A stretch of DNA of 42,096 bases. It comes from Methylobacterium sp. GXS13 (GTDB lineage Bacteria; Pseudomonadota; Alphaproteobacteria; Rhizobiales; Beijerinckiaceae). Positions 1 to 7,863 of the stretch are shown piece after piece (positions within the stretch are counted from its first letter, which is position 1; each line of letters begins with the position of its first letter). The stretch spans positions 1-42,096 of the forward strand of contig NZ_LKKO01000051.1 of assembly GCF_001455965.1 (NCBI RefSeq), in the 5' to 3' direction. Both the position numbers and the translations under genes were made by a program. The notes beneath the pieces are model-generated. The model did not search any database and had not been told where the DNA came from. It was given only the letters and a program-made list of their open reading frames with translations.

Positions 1-364
1 CGGGGATGAGGGCGGATTTGGAGCCGGCGGAGAACCGGTCGGCGACCAGCGGCCCGGAGAACAGGCCACCGGATCCGGCTTCCCAGACCGAGACCGAGAC
101 CATGTCGCCGATGCCGATCACCGGCTCCGTGGACGGGCGGTGGTCGCCGAAGGAGGCGAGCAGGCTGTCGAGGGGGCGTCCGCGCAGGGCCTCGATCACG
201 GATGGGGTGACGTCGATGATCTCGTAGCGGGCGAGCACGCCCCCGTCGGCCGTCGCGACTTCCGCGCCCGCCTCGATCGCGCTCGCCGTCGGACCCGCCG
301 CGGGCAGATACGTGCAGCCCGACATCGCCGTCATGGCGAGCAGAGCGAGGGGAAGTTTGCGCAT
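1..364 (-). CDS. Polysaccharide export lipoprotein (Wza/KpsD-like), 5' part only
   Basis: The reading frame enters from the left edge on the minus strand, so only about the first 121 residues are visible. It opens with a lipoprotein-type signal (MRKLPLALLAMTAMSGC), with the likely lipidated Cys at residue 17. After a variable stretch comes IGIGDMVSVSVWEAG, which resembles the start of the polysaccharide biosynthesis/export (Poly_export) domain of Wza-type outer-membrane channels. Proteins of this family form the outer-membrane exit of capsule or exopolysaccharide export machines. An in-frame ATG 15 bases upstream (379) is an alternative start; neither has a clear ribosome binding site, and I chose the one that gives a clean signal peptide. 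The partner genes would lie left of the window. Confidence 0.7.
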   Translation of the reverse strand, partial: MRKLPLALLAMTAMSGCTYLPAAGPTASAIEAGAEVATADGGVLARYEIIDVTPSVIEALRGRPLDSLLASFGDHRPSTEPVIGIGDMVSVSVWEAGSGGLFSGPLVADRFSAGSKSALIP

Positions 365-555
365 CCAGATGTTGCCCATCGGTTTTGCCGAGCCCGTGCC
401 TAGCCCATAGCGGCTAGGGTGTCCGTAGCGGGTGGGCCACACTCCGCCCGCGACGGGCGAGAGGCCGGTTTCATCCTCGCTAAGCACAGCTTTTTCGGGG
501 CAGACGCGGGATAAATGTGCGGCATGCGCCGGTTTCAGGCGGCGGACGACCGGGG

Positions 556-807
556 TCAGTTGGCCTGGGTCACCGTCGTGCTGATCTGATCGTAGATCGG
601 GACCATTCGGGAGCCGTAGTACCGGATGCTGCCCGCCACCACGGCGAAGATCAGGGCGCCGATCATGGCATATTCAATCGCCGTGGAGCCTCGTGCATCG
701 CGGGCGAACCGCGCGGCGCGGGTGGGCGCCTGCCAGGCGCGGGCGCGGGCATAGAAACGGGATCGTCCGAGACGCGTCCCTGGCCTGTCGCAGCTCGGCT
801 CAGCCAT
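556..807 (-). CDS. Flp/Fap-type IVb pilin with a long leader
   Basis: This encodes a major pilin subunit of the Tad (tight adherence) pilus. The diagnostic prepilin site is G|STAIEYAM: cleavage after Gly, Glu at mature position 5 and Tyr at 6. A hydrophobic segment (IGALIFAVVAGSI) follows, then a short polar tail, giving a mature pilin of about 43 residues. From the ATG at 807 the protein has 83 residues and a leader of 40, which is long for Flp pilins (commonly 10-25). The leader is very rich in Arg and holds no internal in-frame ATG, GTG or TTG. An upstream GTG at 858 would make the leader 57 residues. The gene stands alone; the Tad secretion genes lie about 20 kb away at 21.1-29.1 kb. Confidence 0.85.
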   Translation of the reverse strand: MAEPSCDRPGTRLGRSRFYARARAWQAPTRAARFARDARGSTAIEYAMIGALIFAVVAGSIRYYGSRMVPIYDQISTTVTQAN

Positions 808-1037
808 CCGTAACTCCGACTCCCGTTGCACGCGTCCACCTGGACGGACGCGCCGCACAGGCAGTGTCTAGCGCAGCGCCCATTGCCACGGGCTTAAGAG
901 AGTCCGCGAAACGAGGCGTTTTCAGTACTGCACTCCGAAACATCGAAGGGCCGAGACCTGGACAGGTCCCGACCCCCTCTGAAGCATCCGTGTAGAACCG
1001 GGATCTCCCCGAGCTACAGAGCCAATGAAGAAAATAC

Positions 1038-1289
1038 TCAGGCGTGGCCGGCCTTGTGCCGCAGATCATCGATCCGCTTGGACGCTTCGGCCTTGTCGAT
1101 CTCGGCGTCGAACGCCTCCGGCTCCTTGGCCTCTTCCGACAGAGTCTTGAGATACGAAGCCTGCGCCCCGGTCATCGGCTCACCGCCGGTGGTCCACTGA
1201 TCCGGATCCTTGATCTGGTTCGAGACATCCTTCGGATCCGTCTTCGGGTTCTCCTGGGTCGCGTCGTGCTTGTCCGCTGCCTTGGCCAT
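1038..1289 (-). CDS. DUF3072 family small protein
   Basis: This is an 83-residue, highly charged soluble protein with no signal peptide or membrane segment. The core GGEPMTGAQASYLKTLSEEA and the following Glu/Lys-rich helix match my recollection of the DUF3072 family, whose function is unknown. The first 30 residues are Lys/Asp/Asn-rich and look disordered. The ATG at 1289 follows an AGGAAC-like ribosome binding site; longer in-frame extensions upstream have atypical Arg/His-rich composition and were discounted. It is monocistronic and divergent from the gluconokinase gene. Some proteins of this composition are stress-associated, but nothing in the sequence proves that here. Confidence 0.75.
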   Translation of the reverse strand: MAKAADKHDATQENPKTDPKDVSNQIKDPDQWTTGGEPMTGAQASYLKTLSEEAKEPEAFDAEIDKAEASKRIDDLRHKAGHA

Positions 1290-1466
1290 GGGATTCTCGT
1301 TCCTGAAATGTTCCGCACTCGCCAATGAGAACGCGGCGCCCTCCCCGGGGTTCCGGCGGATATCGCGGCAGGACCGGTGTTCCCCAAAAAACCTTTCCTT
1401 CCCGTCCCCCGGTCCTATTGATGAAACGCGCGGCGCGCGGTTGCGCCCCTGAGCACGGGGATCCCG

Positions 1467-2042
1467 ATGGCCTCGGAGAAGCGGATTCAGAACGCGGCCG
1501 AAGCGGCGGCCAGCGCAGCGCAGGTCCTCGTGGTGATGGGCGTCTCGGGCTCGGGCAAGAGCACCGTCGGCGCCCTGATCGCCGAACGACTCGGCTGGAT
1601 CTTCGTCGACGGCGACAGCTTCCACACCCCCGAGCACGTGGCCAAGATGCACGCCGGCCACGCCCTGGACGACGAGGACCGCGCCCCGTGGCTGGCCCGG
1701 ATCGCGGTCTGGATCCAGCACCGGCTCGCGGCCGGGGAATCCGGGGTGGTCGTCTGCTCGGCCCTGCGCCGGGCCTACCGGGACGTGCTCACACACGGAA
1801 GCCGGCGCGTGCGCATCGTCTACCTGGACGGCGACAGGGCCGTGGTTGCCCGGCGCCTCGCCGAGCGCCACGGCCACTTCATGTCACCCCGCCTGCTCGA
1901 CAGCCAGTTCGCCACCCTGGAAGCCCCCGGCCCCGACGAGCACCCGATCAGCGTGGGGATCGATGCGCCGCCGGAGGTCATCGCCGACCGCGTCGTGGCG
2001 CAGCTCGCCGAAGAAGCCCACATCCGAGCCGAACGGAGCTGA
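1467..2042 (+). CDS. gntK: Gluconokinase
   Basis: It phosphorylates D-gluconate to 6-phosphogluconate with ATP, feeding the Entner-Doudoroff or pentose phosphate pathways. The 191 residues match the small GntK/IdnK family. The Walker A loop GVSGSGKST is at residues 25-33. It is followed by the family signature DGDSFHTPEHVAKMHAGHALDDEDRAPWL, which binds substrate, then CSALRRAYRDVL, and later GHFMSPRLLDSQFATLE with the lid residues. The first 18 residues are an Ala-rich extension. It lies three bases upstream of a HAD phosphatase gene in the same direction, so the two are probably co-transcribed. Confidence 0.93.
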   Translation: MASEKRIQNAAEAAASAAQVLVVMGVSGSGKSTVGALIAERLGWIFVDGDSFHTPEHVAKMHAGHALDDEDRAPWLARIAVWIQHRLAAGESGVVVCSALRRAYRDVLTHGSRRVRIVYLDGDRAVVARRLAERHGHFMSPRLLDSQFATLEAPGPDEHPISVGIDAPPEVIADRVVAQLAEEAHIRAERS

Positions 2043-2045
2043 ACG

Positions 2046-2867
2046 ATGGCAACGGACGCACAGAAGGCGACCGGCATCGCCCTGGTCATCTCCGATGTGG
2101 ACGGCACGCTGGTGACCGACGACAAGCGGCTCGCCGCCTCGACGGTTGCGGCGGTGAAGCGCCTGCGCGCGGCCGGGATCGGCTTCACCATCGCCTCGGC
2201 CCGCCCGCCGCTCGGGCTGCGAACCCTCGTCGCCGAGCTGGGCCTCGACCTGCCGATGGGCGCGTTCAATGGTGCGAGCGTTGTCCGGCCGGACCTCTCG
2301 ACCATCGAGGAGCGGCTGATCCCGGAGGCCGCCGCCCGCGAGGCCCTGGAGCGGCTCGAAGCCGAAAACCTCGATGCCTGGGTCTTCGCCTCGGGCGCCT
2401 GGTGGCTGCGCGACCCGGTCGGGCCCTATACCGACCTCGAGCGGCGGACGATCGGGGCCGAGCCGCGCGTGGTGGCCGATCTCGGCACGCTCATGGGGGC
2501 GGCCTCGAAGATCGTCGGCGTCAGCCCCGATCACGCCCATCTCGCCGCCTGCGAGGACCGGATCGGCACGGCGCTCGCCGAGCGCGCCACGGTGCACCGC
2601 TCGCAGGCCTATTACCTCGACGTGACGCCGCCCGGGCTCGACAAGGGCCAGTTCGTGACCTGGATGAGCCGCCATCTCGGCATCCCGCCCGAACGGATCG
2701 CGACCTTCGGAGATGCCGGCAATGACCGTCCGATGTTCGAACGCAGCGGTCTCTCAGTGGCGATGGGCAATGCCGAGCCGGCCGTGAAGGCCGCAGCCAG
2801 CGCGGTCACGGAAGGCAACGGCGCAGACGGCTTCGCCCACGGCGTCGCGCGCTTCATCCTCACCTGA
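2046..2867 (+). CDS. Cof-type HAD-IIB family phosphatase
   Basis: This is a 273-residue haloacid-dehalogenase superfamily hydrolase. Motif I is DVDGTLVTDD (catalytic Asp17 and Asp19), motif II SARPP, a lysine (SKIVGVS) stands in the cap/core region, and motif IV is FGDAGNDRPMFERSG with the Mg-binding acidic residues. The large C2-type cap between motifs II and III places it in the Cof/HAD-IIB group, which dephosphorylates sugar phosphates, nucleotides or cofactors. The substrate cannot be read from sequence. Coupling with gluconokinase (gap of three bases) hints at a sugar phosphate, but that is inference. A short GC hairpin at 2873-2885 follows the stop. Confidence 0.88.
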   Translation: MATDAQKATGIALVISDVDGTLVTDDKRLAASTVAAVKRLRAAGIGFTIASARPPLGLRTLVAELGLDLPMGAFNGASVVRPDLSTIEERLIPEAAAREALERLEAENLDAWVFASGAWWLRDPVGPYTDLERRTIGAEPRVVADLGTLMGAASKIVGVSPDHAHLAACEDRIGTALAERATVHRSQAYYLDVTPPGLDKGQFVTWMSRHLGIPPERIATFGDAGNDRPMFERSGLSVAMGNAEPAVKAAASAVTEGNGADGFAHGVARFILT

Positions 2868-3055
2868 CGGCCGGCGGATCCCGCCCTCCTGTGGATAACC
2901 GGGATGGTTAATCCGACGGCGCATGCCTGTGGCTCACGGGGCACAGACGCGCCCGACATCCCCGTCGCCCACAGGCCGTCGAATCCAGGCCGCTTTCCGG
3001 CCTCATTTCCCCGCGACCTAGCTTGACCACAGAACAAGCAGGACCGGGTCCAAGA

Positions 3056-4018
3056 ATGCATCGCCTTCTCCTGGCTGCCGCTCTCGCGGTCGTGCCCGTC
3101 GCCGCCTTCGGGCAGGGCGCGCACGACAACATCGACGCACTGATCGAGCAGCAGGCCAAGGCGAACGGCGTCCCGGCGAGCTTCGTCCACGCGGTGGTCA
3201 AGCGCGAGAGCAACTACAACCCAAAAGCGAAGGGTGGCAGCGCCCTCGGCCTGATGCAGATCAAGCACGCAACGGCGCGCAGCCTCGGCTATACCGGCGA
3301 CGCCGCGGGGCTCTACGATCCGGCGACCAACCTGCGCTACGGCGTCGCCTATCTGGCGGGGGCCTATCGCACGGCCCAGGGCAACGTCAGCCAAGCCTAC
3401 CAGTATTACAACCGCGGCTATTACTACGCAGCCAAGCGCCAGGGCATTTCCAGCGAAGTCGCAGCGGTGGTGGCCCCCGTGGCGGCCTCGGCGAGCGCCC
3501 TGGCGAGCCTGTTCGGCGGCGGCGTCAGCGATTCCAGCGCCGCTTCTGCGGCCCTGGCCTACGCGCCCACGTCCGCGGCGGTGGCGGCCGTGCCGACCGA
3601 GACGGTCGAGGTGCCGCTTCCGCCCCGGCGTCCGGCCGCCCTTAGCGGCGTGGCCGAATATGCGAGCCTCTCCGTCGAGCCGGCCGCTGCCGCCGCGAGC
3701 CCCATCGTGCAGATGGCCTCGGCCGAAACCGTGGAGGTGCCGCTGCCGCCGCGCCGGCCAGCCGGCCTCGCCAACGCGTTTGCGGAGGCCGCCCCGGCCC
3801 AGCTCGCCGAGCTGCGCCTGTCGCCGCAGGCCGAGACGACCGCCGTGACGCAGGGAATTGCGATGACGCCGGCGGCTGCGACGGCCCCGGTCGCCGAAGC
3901 GATCGAGGTGCCGCTGCCGCCGCGTCGGCCGTCGATCCAGCTGCTGGCCGCCGCCGCACCGCGCCGCGCGCCCGCAACCGCGCCCGTGCGCGAGGCTACG
4001 GCGATCCCCGTCGAGTGA
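3056..4018 (+). CDS. Secreted lytic transglycosylase (SLT domain) with proline-rich repeat tail
   Basis: It cleaves peptidoglycan glycan strands in the periplasm. Residues 1-20 form a signal peptide (MHRLLLAAALAVVPVAAFGQ). The SLT fold follows at about 27-135, with the catalytic Glu51 in VVKRESNYNPKAKGG, then SALGLMQIK and NLRYGVAYLAGAY. The C-terminal half is low-complexity Ala-rich sequence holding three copies of the decapeptide (V/I)EVPLPPRRP at residues 184-193, 226-235 and 283-292. An upstream TTG at 3023 is in frame, but the ATG at 3056 gives a proper signal peptide. The repeats are probably spacers or protein-binding tags; that role is inferred. Confidence 0.9.
   Translation: MHRLLLAAALAVVPVAAFGQGAHDNIDALIEQQAKANGVPASFVHAVVKRESNYNPKAKGGSALGLMQIKHATARSLGYTGDAAGLYDPATNLRYGVAYLAGAYRTAQGNVSQAYQYYNRGYYYAAKRQGISSEVAAVVAPVAASASALASLFGGGVSDSSAASAALAYAPTSAAVAAVPTETVEVPLPPRRPAALSGVAEYASLSVEPAAAAASPIVQMASAETVEVPLPPRRPAGLANAFAEAAPAQLAELRLSPQAETTAVTQGIAMTPAAATAPVAEAIEVPLPPRRPSIQLLAAAAPRRAPATAPVREATAIPVE
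3605..3931 (+). repeat. Three in-gene copies of a (V/I)EVPLPPRRP-coding repeat
   Basis: Copies lie at 3605-3634, 3731-3760 and 3902-3931, all in frame within the lytic transglycosylase. Protein identity is nearly complete while third codon positions vary (for example CTTCCGCCC against CTGCCGCCG). This points to selection on the peptide rather than a recent DNA duplication. Confidence 0.9.
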
Positions 4019-4356
4019 TACGGCGCACGGCAGGATCGGGCTTGGACAACCAGCGCTTGTCCAACATCTGCCCACACGAGGATCCTGCTCAAGGCTTGAC
4101 CACCGGGCCGTTCCGCAACACATAGGCGCCACGCCAGCAACAGGGTTGGATCGATGCGGCCAGAGCCCGTCGATCGGTTGAAGCCGCCGGGCACAGGCGG
4201 CGCAATACAGATTTCAAGGCAGGATACGCCGGGCTTCGTACGAACAGTCGGGCAGCACCCGCTCAATCTGCGGGTGCGAATCAGAATTCATCTTGAAGTG
4301 GCAGACATGCAGGGCAAGCACTCTGCTTTCGGGCTGGCAGGAAAGCGGACGACGCC
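4019..4356. other. 338-bp gap before the BoxR-like gene
   Basis: Apart from the hairpin at 4042-4064, I see no supported gene. A TTGACC hexamer at 4096-4101 could be a -35 element for the downstream regulator gene, but no convincing -10 partner was found. A short plus-strand frame at 4154-4360 has no family features. Confidence 0.4.
4042..4064 (+). terminator. Hairpin after the lytic transglycosylase gene
   Basis: A perfect 8-bp stem TTGGACAA/TTGTCCAA with a 7-base loop begins 23 bases after the stop codon. There is no T-run, so termination efficiency is uncertain; it may only protect the mRNA end. Confidence 0.5.
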
Positions 4357-5238
4357 ATGACCGGCGTGTTGGAACAGGAATCGCTCTTTCTCACGGATCT
4401 CGGGCGGCGCGTCAGGCACGCGCGCACCGTGCGCGGTTTGTCGCGCAAGGTGCTGTCCCAGACCTCGGGCCTCTCGGAGCGCTACATCGCGCAGCTCGAG
4501 GGCGGGCAGGGCAACGTCTCGATCATCCTGCTGCGGCGGGTGGCCAACGCCATGGGCGTTCGGCTGGACGACCTGATCACCGGCAATGACGGCCTGCCCG
4601 ATTGGCCGGTTGTCCGCGACCTCCTCGGCCAGGCGAATCCGGCCCAGATCGCCGCCGCCAAGGAGGCGCTCTCCGGCGGCAGCCGCCCGGAATCCAGCGG
4701 CCGCCTGCGCGTGGCGCTGATCGGTCTGCGCGGCGCCGGCAAGTCGACCCTGGGCAAGCTCGCCGCCGAGCGCCTGGGCTGGACCTTCGTCGAGCTGAAC
4801 GCCGAGATCGAGCGCGAGAACGCGCTCTCGGTGCAGGAGATCTTCGCGATCTACGGCCAGGAGGGTTACCGCCGGCTGGAGCAGGCGGCTCTGCGCCGCC
4901 TCACCGAGCATCCGGGCCCGCTGATCCTGGCGACCAGCGGCGGCATCGTGGCCGAGCCGCTGACCTACGACCTGCTGCTCCAGGCCTTCTACACGATCTG
5001 GCTCCGCGCCCGCCCCGAGGAGCACATGAGCCGGGTCCGCGAGCAGGGCCACCTGGCCACCACCGGCGACCATGCCTCGGCCATGCAGGAACTGCGCGCC
5101 GTGCTGGCGAGCCGGGAGCCGCTCTACGCCCGGGCTTCGGCCACGGTCGACACCTCCGACATCCCCCTCCAGACCATGGTCGACCGGCTGATCACGGCGA
5201 TCGAGGCGCGGTTCGGCGACGCGATGGTTGCCGGCTGA
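4357..5238 (+). CDS. HTH regulator fused to a shikimate-kinase-like domain (BoxR/BzdR type)
   Basis: The 293 residues split into an N-terminal XRE/Cro-type helix-turn-helix (about 12-75, with SRKVLSQTSGLSERYIAQLEGGQGN), a linker (76-115), and a shikimate-kinase fold (about 117-290) with Walker A GLRGAGKST at 123-131. The known BzdR/BoxR family uses such a domain to sense benzoyl-CoA and repress aromatic degradation genes. Compared with true shikimate kinases, the Asp-x-Asp that binds Mg and shikimate is replaced by E146-L-N148. The Arg of the YRRLE motif (R172) is retained, and the GGG loop reads SGG. This suggests ligand sensing rather than catalysis. No box, bzd or other aromatic genes are adjacent, so the target is unknown. 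Confidence 0.85.
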   Translation: MTGVLEQESLFLTDLGRRVRHARTVRGLSRKVLSQTSGLSERYIAQLEGGQGNVSIILLRRVANAMGVRLDDLITGNDGLPDWPVVRDLLGQANPAQIAAAKEALSGGSRPESSGRLRVALIGLRGAGKSTLGKLAAERLGWTFVELNAEIERENALSVQEIFAIYGQEGYRRLEQAALRRLTEHPGPLILATSGGIVAEPLTYDLLLQAFYTIWLRARPEEHMSRVREQGHLATTGDHASAMQELRAVLASREPLYARASATVDTSDIPLQTMVDRLITAIEARFGDAMVAG

Positions 5239-5571
5239 GCAGCCTTCGGGACCGGTGACAGGGACGCCAGTGCGGCATCTCCCTCGCCCCCTGTACCCTT
5301 GATCGGCGTGGTGCGGCGCACCACGCTATGGCTTCGTCCCGCCCCAGTCCGCCAAGTTTGGGAACGCACGATGCCTGAGACCAAGCGCCCCGCGCATGGC
5401 CCCGCCGGTAGGACGATGTGCTAGGATGACCCGCGGTGGCAGGGCCCTTCACCGCGTCTGCCGCTGCGCCAAAGCTCCGCTGCAGCGTTCGGCCAGGGCA
5501 AGTGACCGGGCCCGATCCGCCGCCGCACCAGCGAAGCGCGAGCCCGACATCTCGATCATGAGCCACCGTCC
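5239..5571. other. 333-bp gap upstream of cysE
   Basis: It contains the stem-loop at 5306-5326. No frame on either strand shows family motifs; the minus-strand frame across it is Arg/Ala/Gly-rich in the way expected of antisense high-GC DNA. The cysE promoter presumably lies here but no clear hexamers were found. Confidence 0.4.
5306..5326 (+). terminator. Perfect 9-bp stem-loop after the BoxR-like gene
   Basis: GCGTGGTGC and GCACCACGC form a 9-bp stem with a 3-base loop, 68 bases past the stop codon. There is no T-run. It is a probable transcript end or, being a dyad, a possible protein-binding site. Confidence 0.5.
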
Positions 5572-6435
5572 ATGAGCGCCAGCCCAGCCCTCAGCCCAGC
5601 CTTCCGTCAGGACACGGGCGACGTCGCGGTCTGCGATCCGGTCTGGTCGCGGCTGCGTGCCGAGGCCGAGGACGTGCTGCGCACCGAGCCCCAGCTCGCC
5701 TCCTTCATCGTCGCCACGGTCCTGAACCACGCCACCCTGGAGGGCGCCGTCTCCCACCGGGTCGCGGCCCGGCTGGGGCACCCGTCGCTGCCCGCCGAGC
5801 TCGTCGCCCATGCCTTCCACGAGGCGATCGGCGCCGATCCCGCCATCGGGCAGGCGTTCCGGGCCGATATCGGCGCGGTGATCGACCGGGATCCCGCGAC
5901 GCTGCGGGCTCTGGAGCCGGTCCTGTACTTCAAGGGCTTCCACGCGCTCCAGGCCTACCGCTTGGCCCACCACGTCTGGACCCGGGGGCGGCGCGACCTC
6001 GCGCTCTACCTGCAGAGCCGGGTCTCCGAGGTGTTCCAGTGCGACATCCACCCGGCCGCCCGGATCGGCCGGGGCGTGTTCCTCGACCACGCCACCGGCC
6101 TGGTGGTCGGCTCGACCGCGGTGATCGAGGACGACGTGTCCATCCTCCACGGGGTGACACTCGGCGGCACCGGGAAGCAGCGCGGCGACCGCCATCCCAA
6201 GATCCGCCGCGGCGTGATGATCGGTGCCGGCGCCAAGATCCTCGGCAATATCGAGGTCGGCGCCTGCGCCCGCGTGGCGGCGGGCTCGGTGGTGCTACGG
6301 CCCGTCCCGGCCAACACAACGGTGGTGGGCGTGCCGGCGCGGGTCGTCGGCACCGCGGGCTGCGACGATCCGGCCCGGGCCATGGACCAGCTGGTCGCCC
6401 TCGACCAGTTCATCCACGTGGGCGACGGGATCTGA
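5572..6435 (+). CDS. cysE: Serine O-acetyltransferase
   Basis: It acetylates L-serine with acetyl-CoA, the first committed step of cysteine synthesis. The N-terminal helical SATase domain covers about residues 20-150. It is followed by the left-handed beta-helix of hexapeptide repeats with the catalytic pair Asp158 (QCDIHPAARIG) and His173 (FLDHATGLVVG), matching the D143/H158 spacing of E. coli CysE. Further motifs are ILHGVTLGGTGKQRGDRHPKI and GVPARVVG. The 287-residue length is typical. The C-terminal tail ends in Gly-Ile (DGI). A terminal Ile is the feature by which CysE tails bind cysteine synthase, so complex formation is plausible. The gene is followed by a DUF3126 gene 105 bases on. 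Confidence 0.95.
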   Translation: MSASPALSPAFRQDTGDVAVCDPVWSRLRAEAEDVLRTEPQLASFIVATVLNHATLEGAVSHRVAARLGHPSLPAELVAHAFHEAIGADPAIGQAFRADIGAVIDRDPATLRALEPVLYFKGFHALQAYRLAHHVWTRGRRDLALYLQSRVSEVFQCDIHPAARIGRGVFLDHATGLVVGSTAVIEDDVSILHGVTLGGTGKQRGDRHPKIRRGVMIGAGAKILGNIEVGACARVAAGSVVLRPVPANTTVVGVPARVVGTAGCDDPARAMDQLVALDQFIHVGDGI

Positions 6436-6540
6436 CCCCGACAAGGCTGCGCTTGCCGCTCCGCCGCTCGCGTGGCAAGCCCTCCGCCGATCCGGGCGTC
6501 AGCGCCGCAACATCATTGTCGCCATGGGAGGCCAGACAGC

Positions 6541-6756
6541 GTGACCAAAGCCGAGACCGCGAAGCTGCAGGACTACCTGCGTCGCAAGTTCGCCAACAAC
6601 AACATCCGCCTGACCGCGATGAAGACCGGCGATTCCGCCGAGGTGTTCATCGGCGAGGAGTCGATCGGCGTCATCGCCGACGACAAGGAGGACGGCGACG
6701 ATTCCTTCGTCTTCCGCATGGCGATCCTCGACATCGACCTCGAGGAAGAGGCCTGA
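6541..6756 (+). CDS. DUF3126 family protein, GTG start
   Basis: This is a 71-residue soluble protein typical of Rhizobiales: LQDYLRRKFANNNIRLTAMKTGDSAEVFIGEESIGVIADDKEDGDDSFVFRMAILDIDLEEE. The family has no known function. The start is a GTG at 6541, supported by a near-perfect Shine-Dalgarno GGGAGG at 6526-6531, nine bases upstream. The ATG at 6524 overlaps that site and runs into a TGA within seven codons. Gene order cysE-DUF3126 suggests co-expression with cysteine synthesis, but this is positional inference only. Confidence 0.85.
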   Translation: MTKAETAKLQDYLRRKFANNNIRLTAMKTGDSAEVFIGEESIGVIADDKEDGDDSFVFRMAILDIDLEEEA

Positions 6757-6766
6757 GGCACCCGAC

Positions 6767-6790
6767 GCGGGCCGGGTTCCACCGGCCCGC
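6767..6790 (+). terminator. GC-rich 9-bp hairpin after the DUF3126 gene
   Basis: GCGGGCCGG and CCGGCCCGC pair perfectly around a 6-base loop, starting 10 bases after the stop. It is a strong hairpin without a T-run, a likely transcript end for cysE-DUF3126. A second small dyad, GATTG/CAATC, follows near 6821-6835. Confidence 0.6.
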
Positions 6791-6884
6791 GCCTGTGTAC
6801 GGGTTAAGGCTAACCCGCGTGATTGCTTAACAATCAGTAAACCGTGTGGCTAAACTGCGCGCAGCCTTTTTAGGAGCGCGAATA

Positions 6885-7214
6885 ATGGTCCTCACGCCTG
6901 CGGCCCTCGAATCGATCCGGACCTTGTGCATCGGCCTGGCCCTGTCCGGGCTGATTGCCAGCGCCTTCGAGCTGTTCGCGACGCGGCGGGCGAGCTTCAG
7001 CCTGCTGGAGCGTGGCGGCCTGCCGGCGGTGGCGGCCCTGCCGATGCTGGCCTTCTCGGCGCCGTTCATCATCCTGCGCAACACCCTGCGCGGCCGCAAG
7101 ATCGAGGGCCGGCCGATGCCCTTCGTGATGCTGGCGACCGTCATCGCCTGCGGCTGGGGCCTGCTCTCAGGCCGGGTCGCCCTCGATCTGGCGGCGATGC
7201 TGGTCGGCGCCTGA
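6885..7214 (+). CDS. Small inner-membrane protein of unknown function
   Basis: The 109 residues have three likely membrane segments: IRTLCIGLALSGLIASAFELF, VAALPMLAFSAPFIIL and FVMLATVIACGWGLLSG. A basic loop (RNTLRGRKIEGRP) lies between the second and third. I do not recognise a named family. The start was set at the ATG of 6885 because TAGGAG at 6871-6876 sits eight bases upstream; an earlier GTG at 6846 lacks such a site. It converges with the BTLCP protease gene, and the two stop codons are only seven bases apart. Confidence 0.75.
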   Translation: MVLTPAALESIRTLCIGLALSGLIASAFELFATRRASFSLLERGGLPAVAALPMLAFSAPFIILRNTLRGRKIEGRPMPFVMLATVIACGWGLLSGRVALDLAAMLVGA

Positions 7215-7221
7215 CGCTGTC

Positions 7222-7863
7222 TCACGGCTCCGCGGTCGCCACCTGCGCGGCGCCATCCCGGCCCTCCAGGGAGACCCAGGTCTGGCCGTCCTGGCCCGCG
7301 CGCTTGATGAAGCTGTAGCCGGTGCGCCGCCAGGGGCGGATCGCGTCGGTCTTGTTGTCGAGGATGAAGTCGCCCTGATCGGTGCGGACCGTCAGCACCG
7401 CGTGGCCCGCATTGGTCTCGTCGATCACCACGGTCATCAGCAGGGCCCGCCGCGGCAGGCCGCGCTCGGCCAGCATCCGCCGCTTGAGCAACTGGTAATC
7501 CTCGCAATCGCCGAACCCGTCATCGGGAAAATCCCAGCGGTCGACGACGCCCCAATGCGCCTGGTCGGTGATCGGCCGGATGCGGCTGTTCACCCGATGA
7601 TTCACGCTTCGCAGGGTCCGCCACACCGCCACGGTGAGCGGGATCGCCGCGGGCTCTGCGGCGTCGATGCGGCATTCCTCCGGCATCCGCTCGCAGAACT
7701 CGGTCCAGCCGGTGATCGCGCCGACGGGGCCGTTGGCTTCGGGGGCGGTCGCGCCCTCCGGCAGGGTCAGGCGGGCATGGGCGTGGGTGTTGGCGCCGCC
7801 CAGCATCAGGATCGTCCCGACCAGGGCAAGGCTCGCGGCCTGGCGGGCTCGGCGGAGCGGCAT
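7222..7863 (-). CDS. Secreted transglutaminase-like cysteine protease (BTLCP/LapG-like), copy 1
   Basis: This is a 213-residue exported protein with signal peptide MPLRRARQAASLALVGTILMLGG...AHA. The fold is the bacterial transglutaminase-like cysteine proteinase family (Peptidase C93, the group that includes LapG). The expected triad is visible: Cys in GFGDCEDYQLLKRRML, His in NAGHAVLTV and Asp in FILDNKTDAI. In the known LapG family the enzyme sits in the periplasm and clips large surface adhesins. The ATG at 7863 was chosen for its signal peptide; an in-frame ATG at 7929 would add 22 residues. A close paralog lies at 8597-9229 on the same strand. Confidence 0.85.
   Translation of the reverse strand: MPLRRARQAASLALVGTILMLGGANTHAHARLTLPEGATAPEANGPVGAITGWTEFCERMPEECRIDAAEPAAIPLTVAVWRTLRSVNHRVNSRIRPITDQAHWGVVDRWDFPDDGFGDCEDYQLLKRRMLAERGLPRRALLMTVVIDETNAGHAVLTVRTDQGDFILDNKTDAIRPWRRTGYSFIKRAGQDGQTWVSLEGRDGAAQVATAEP

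Noticed and set aside
1325..2725. 466-codon plus-strand frame over gntK and the HAD gene
   Set aside because: It is an Arg/Pro-rich shifted frame; both real genes have intact motifs in other frames.
2612..4132. 506-codon minus-strand frame opposite the HAD and lytic transglycosylase genes
   Set aside because: It has an Arg/Gly/His-rich shadow composition and overlaps two well-supported genes.
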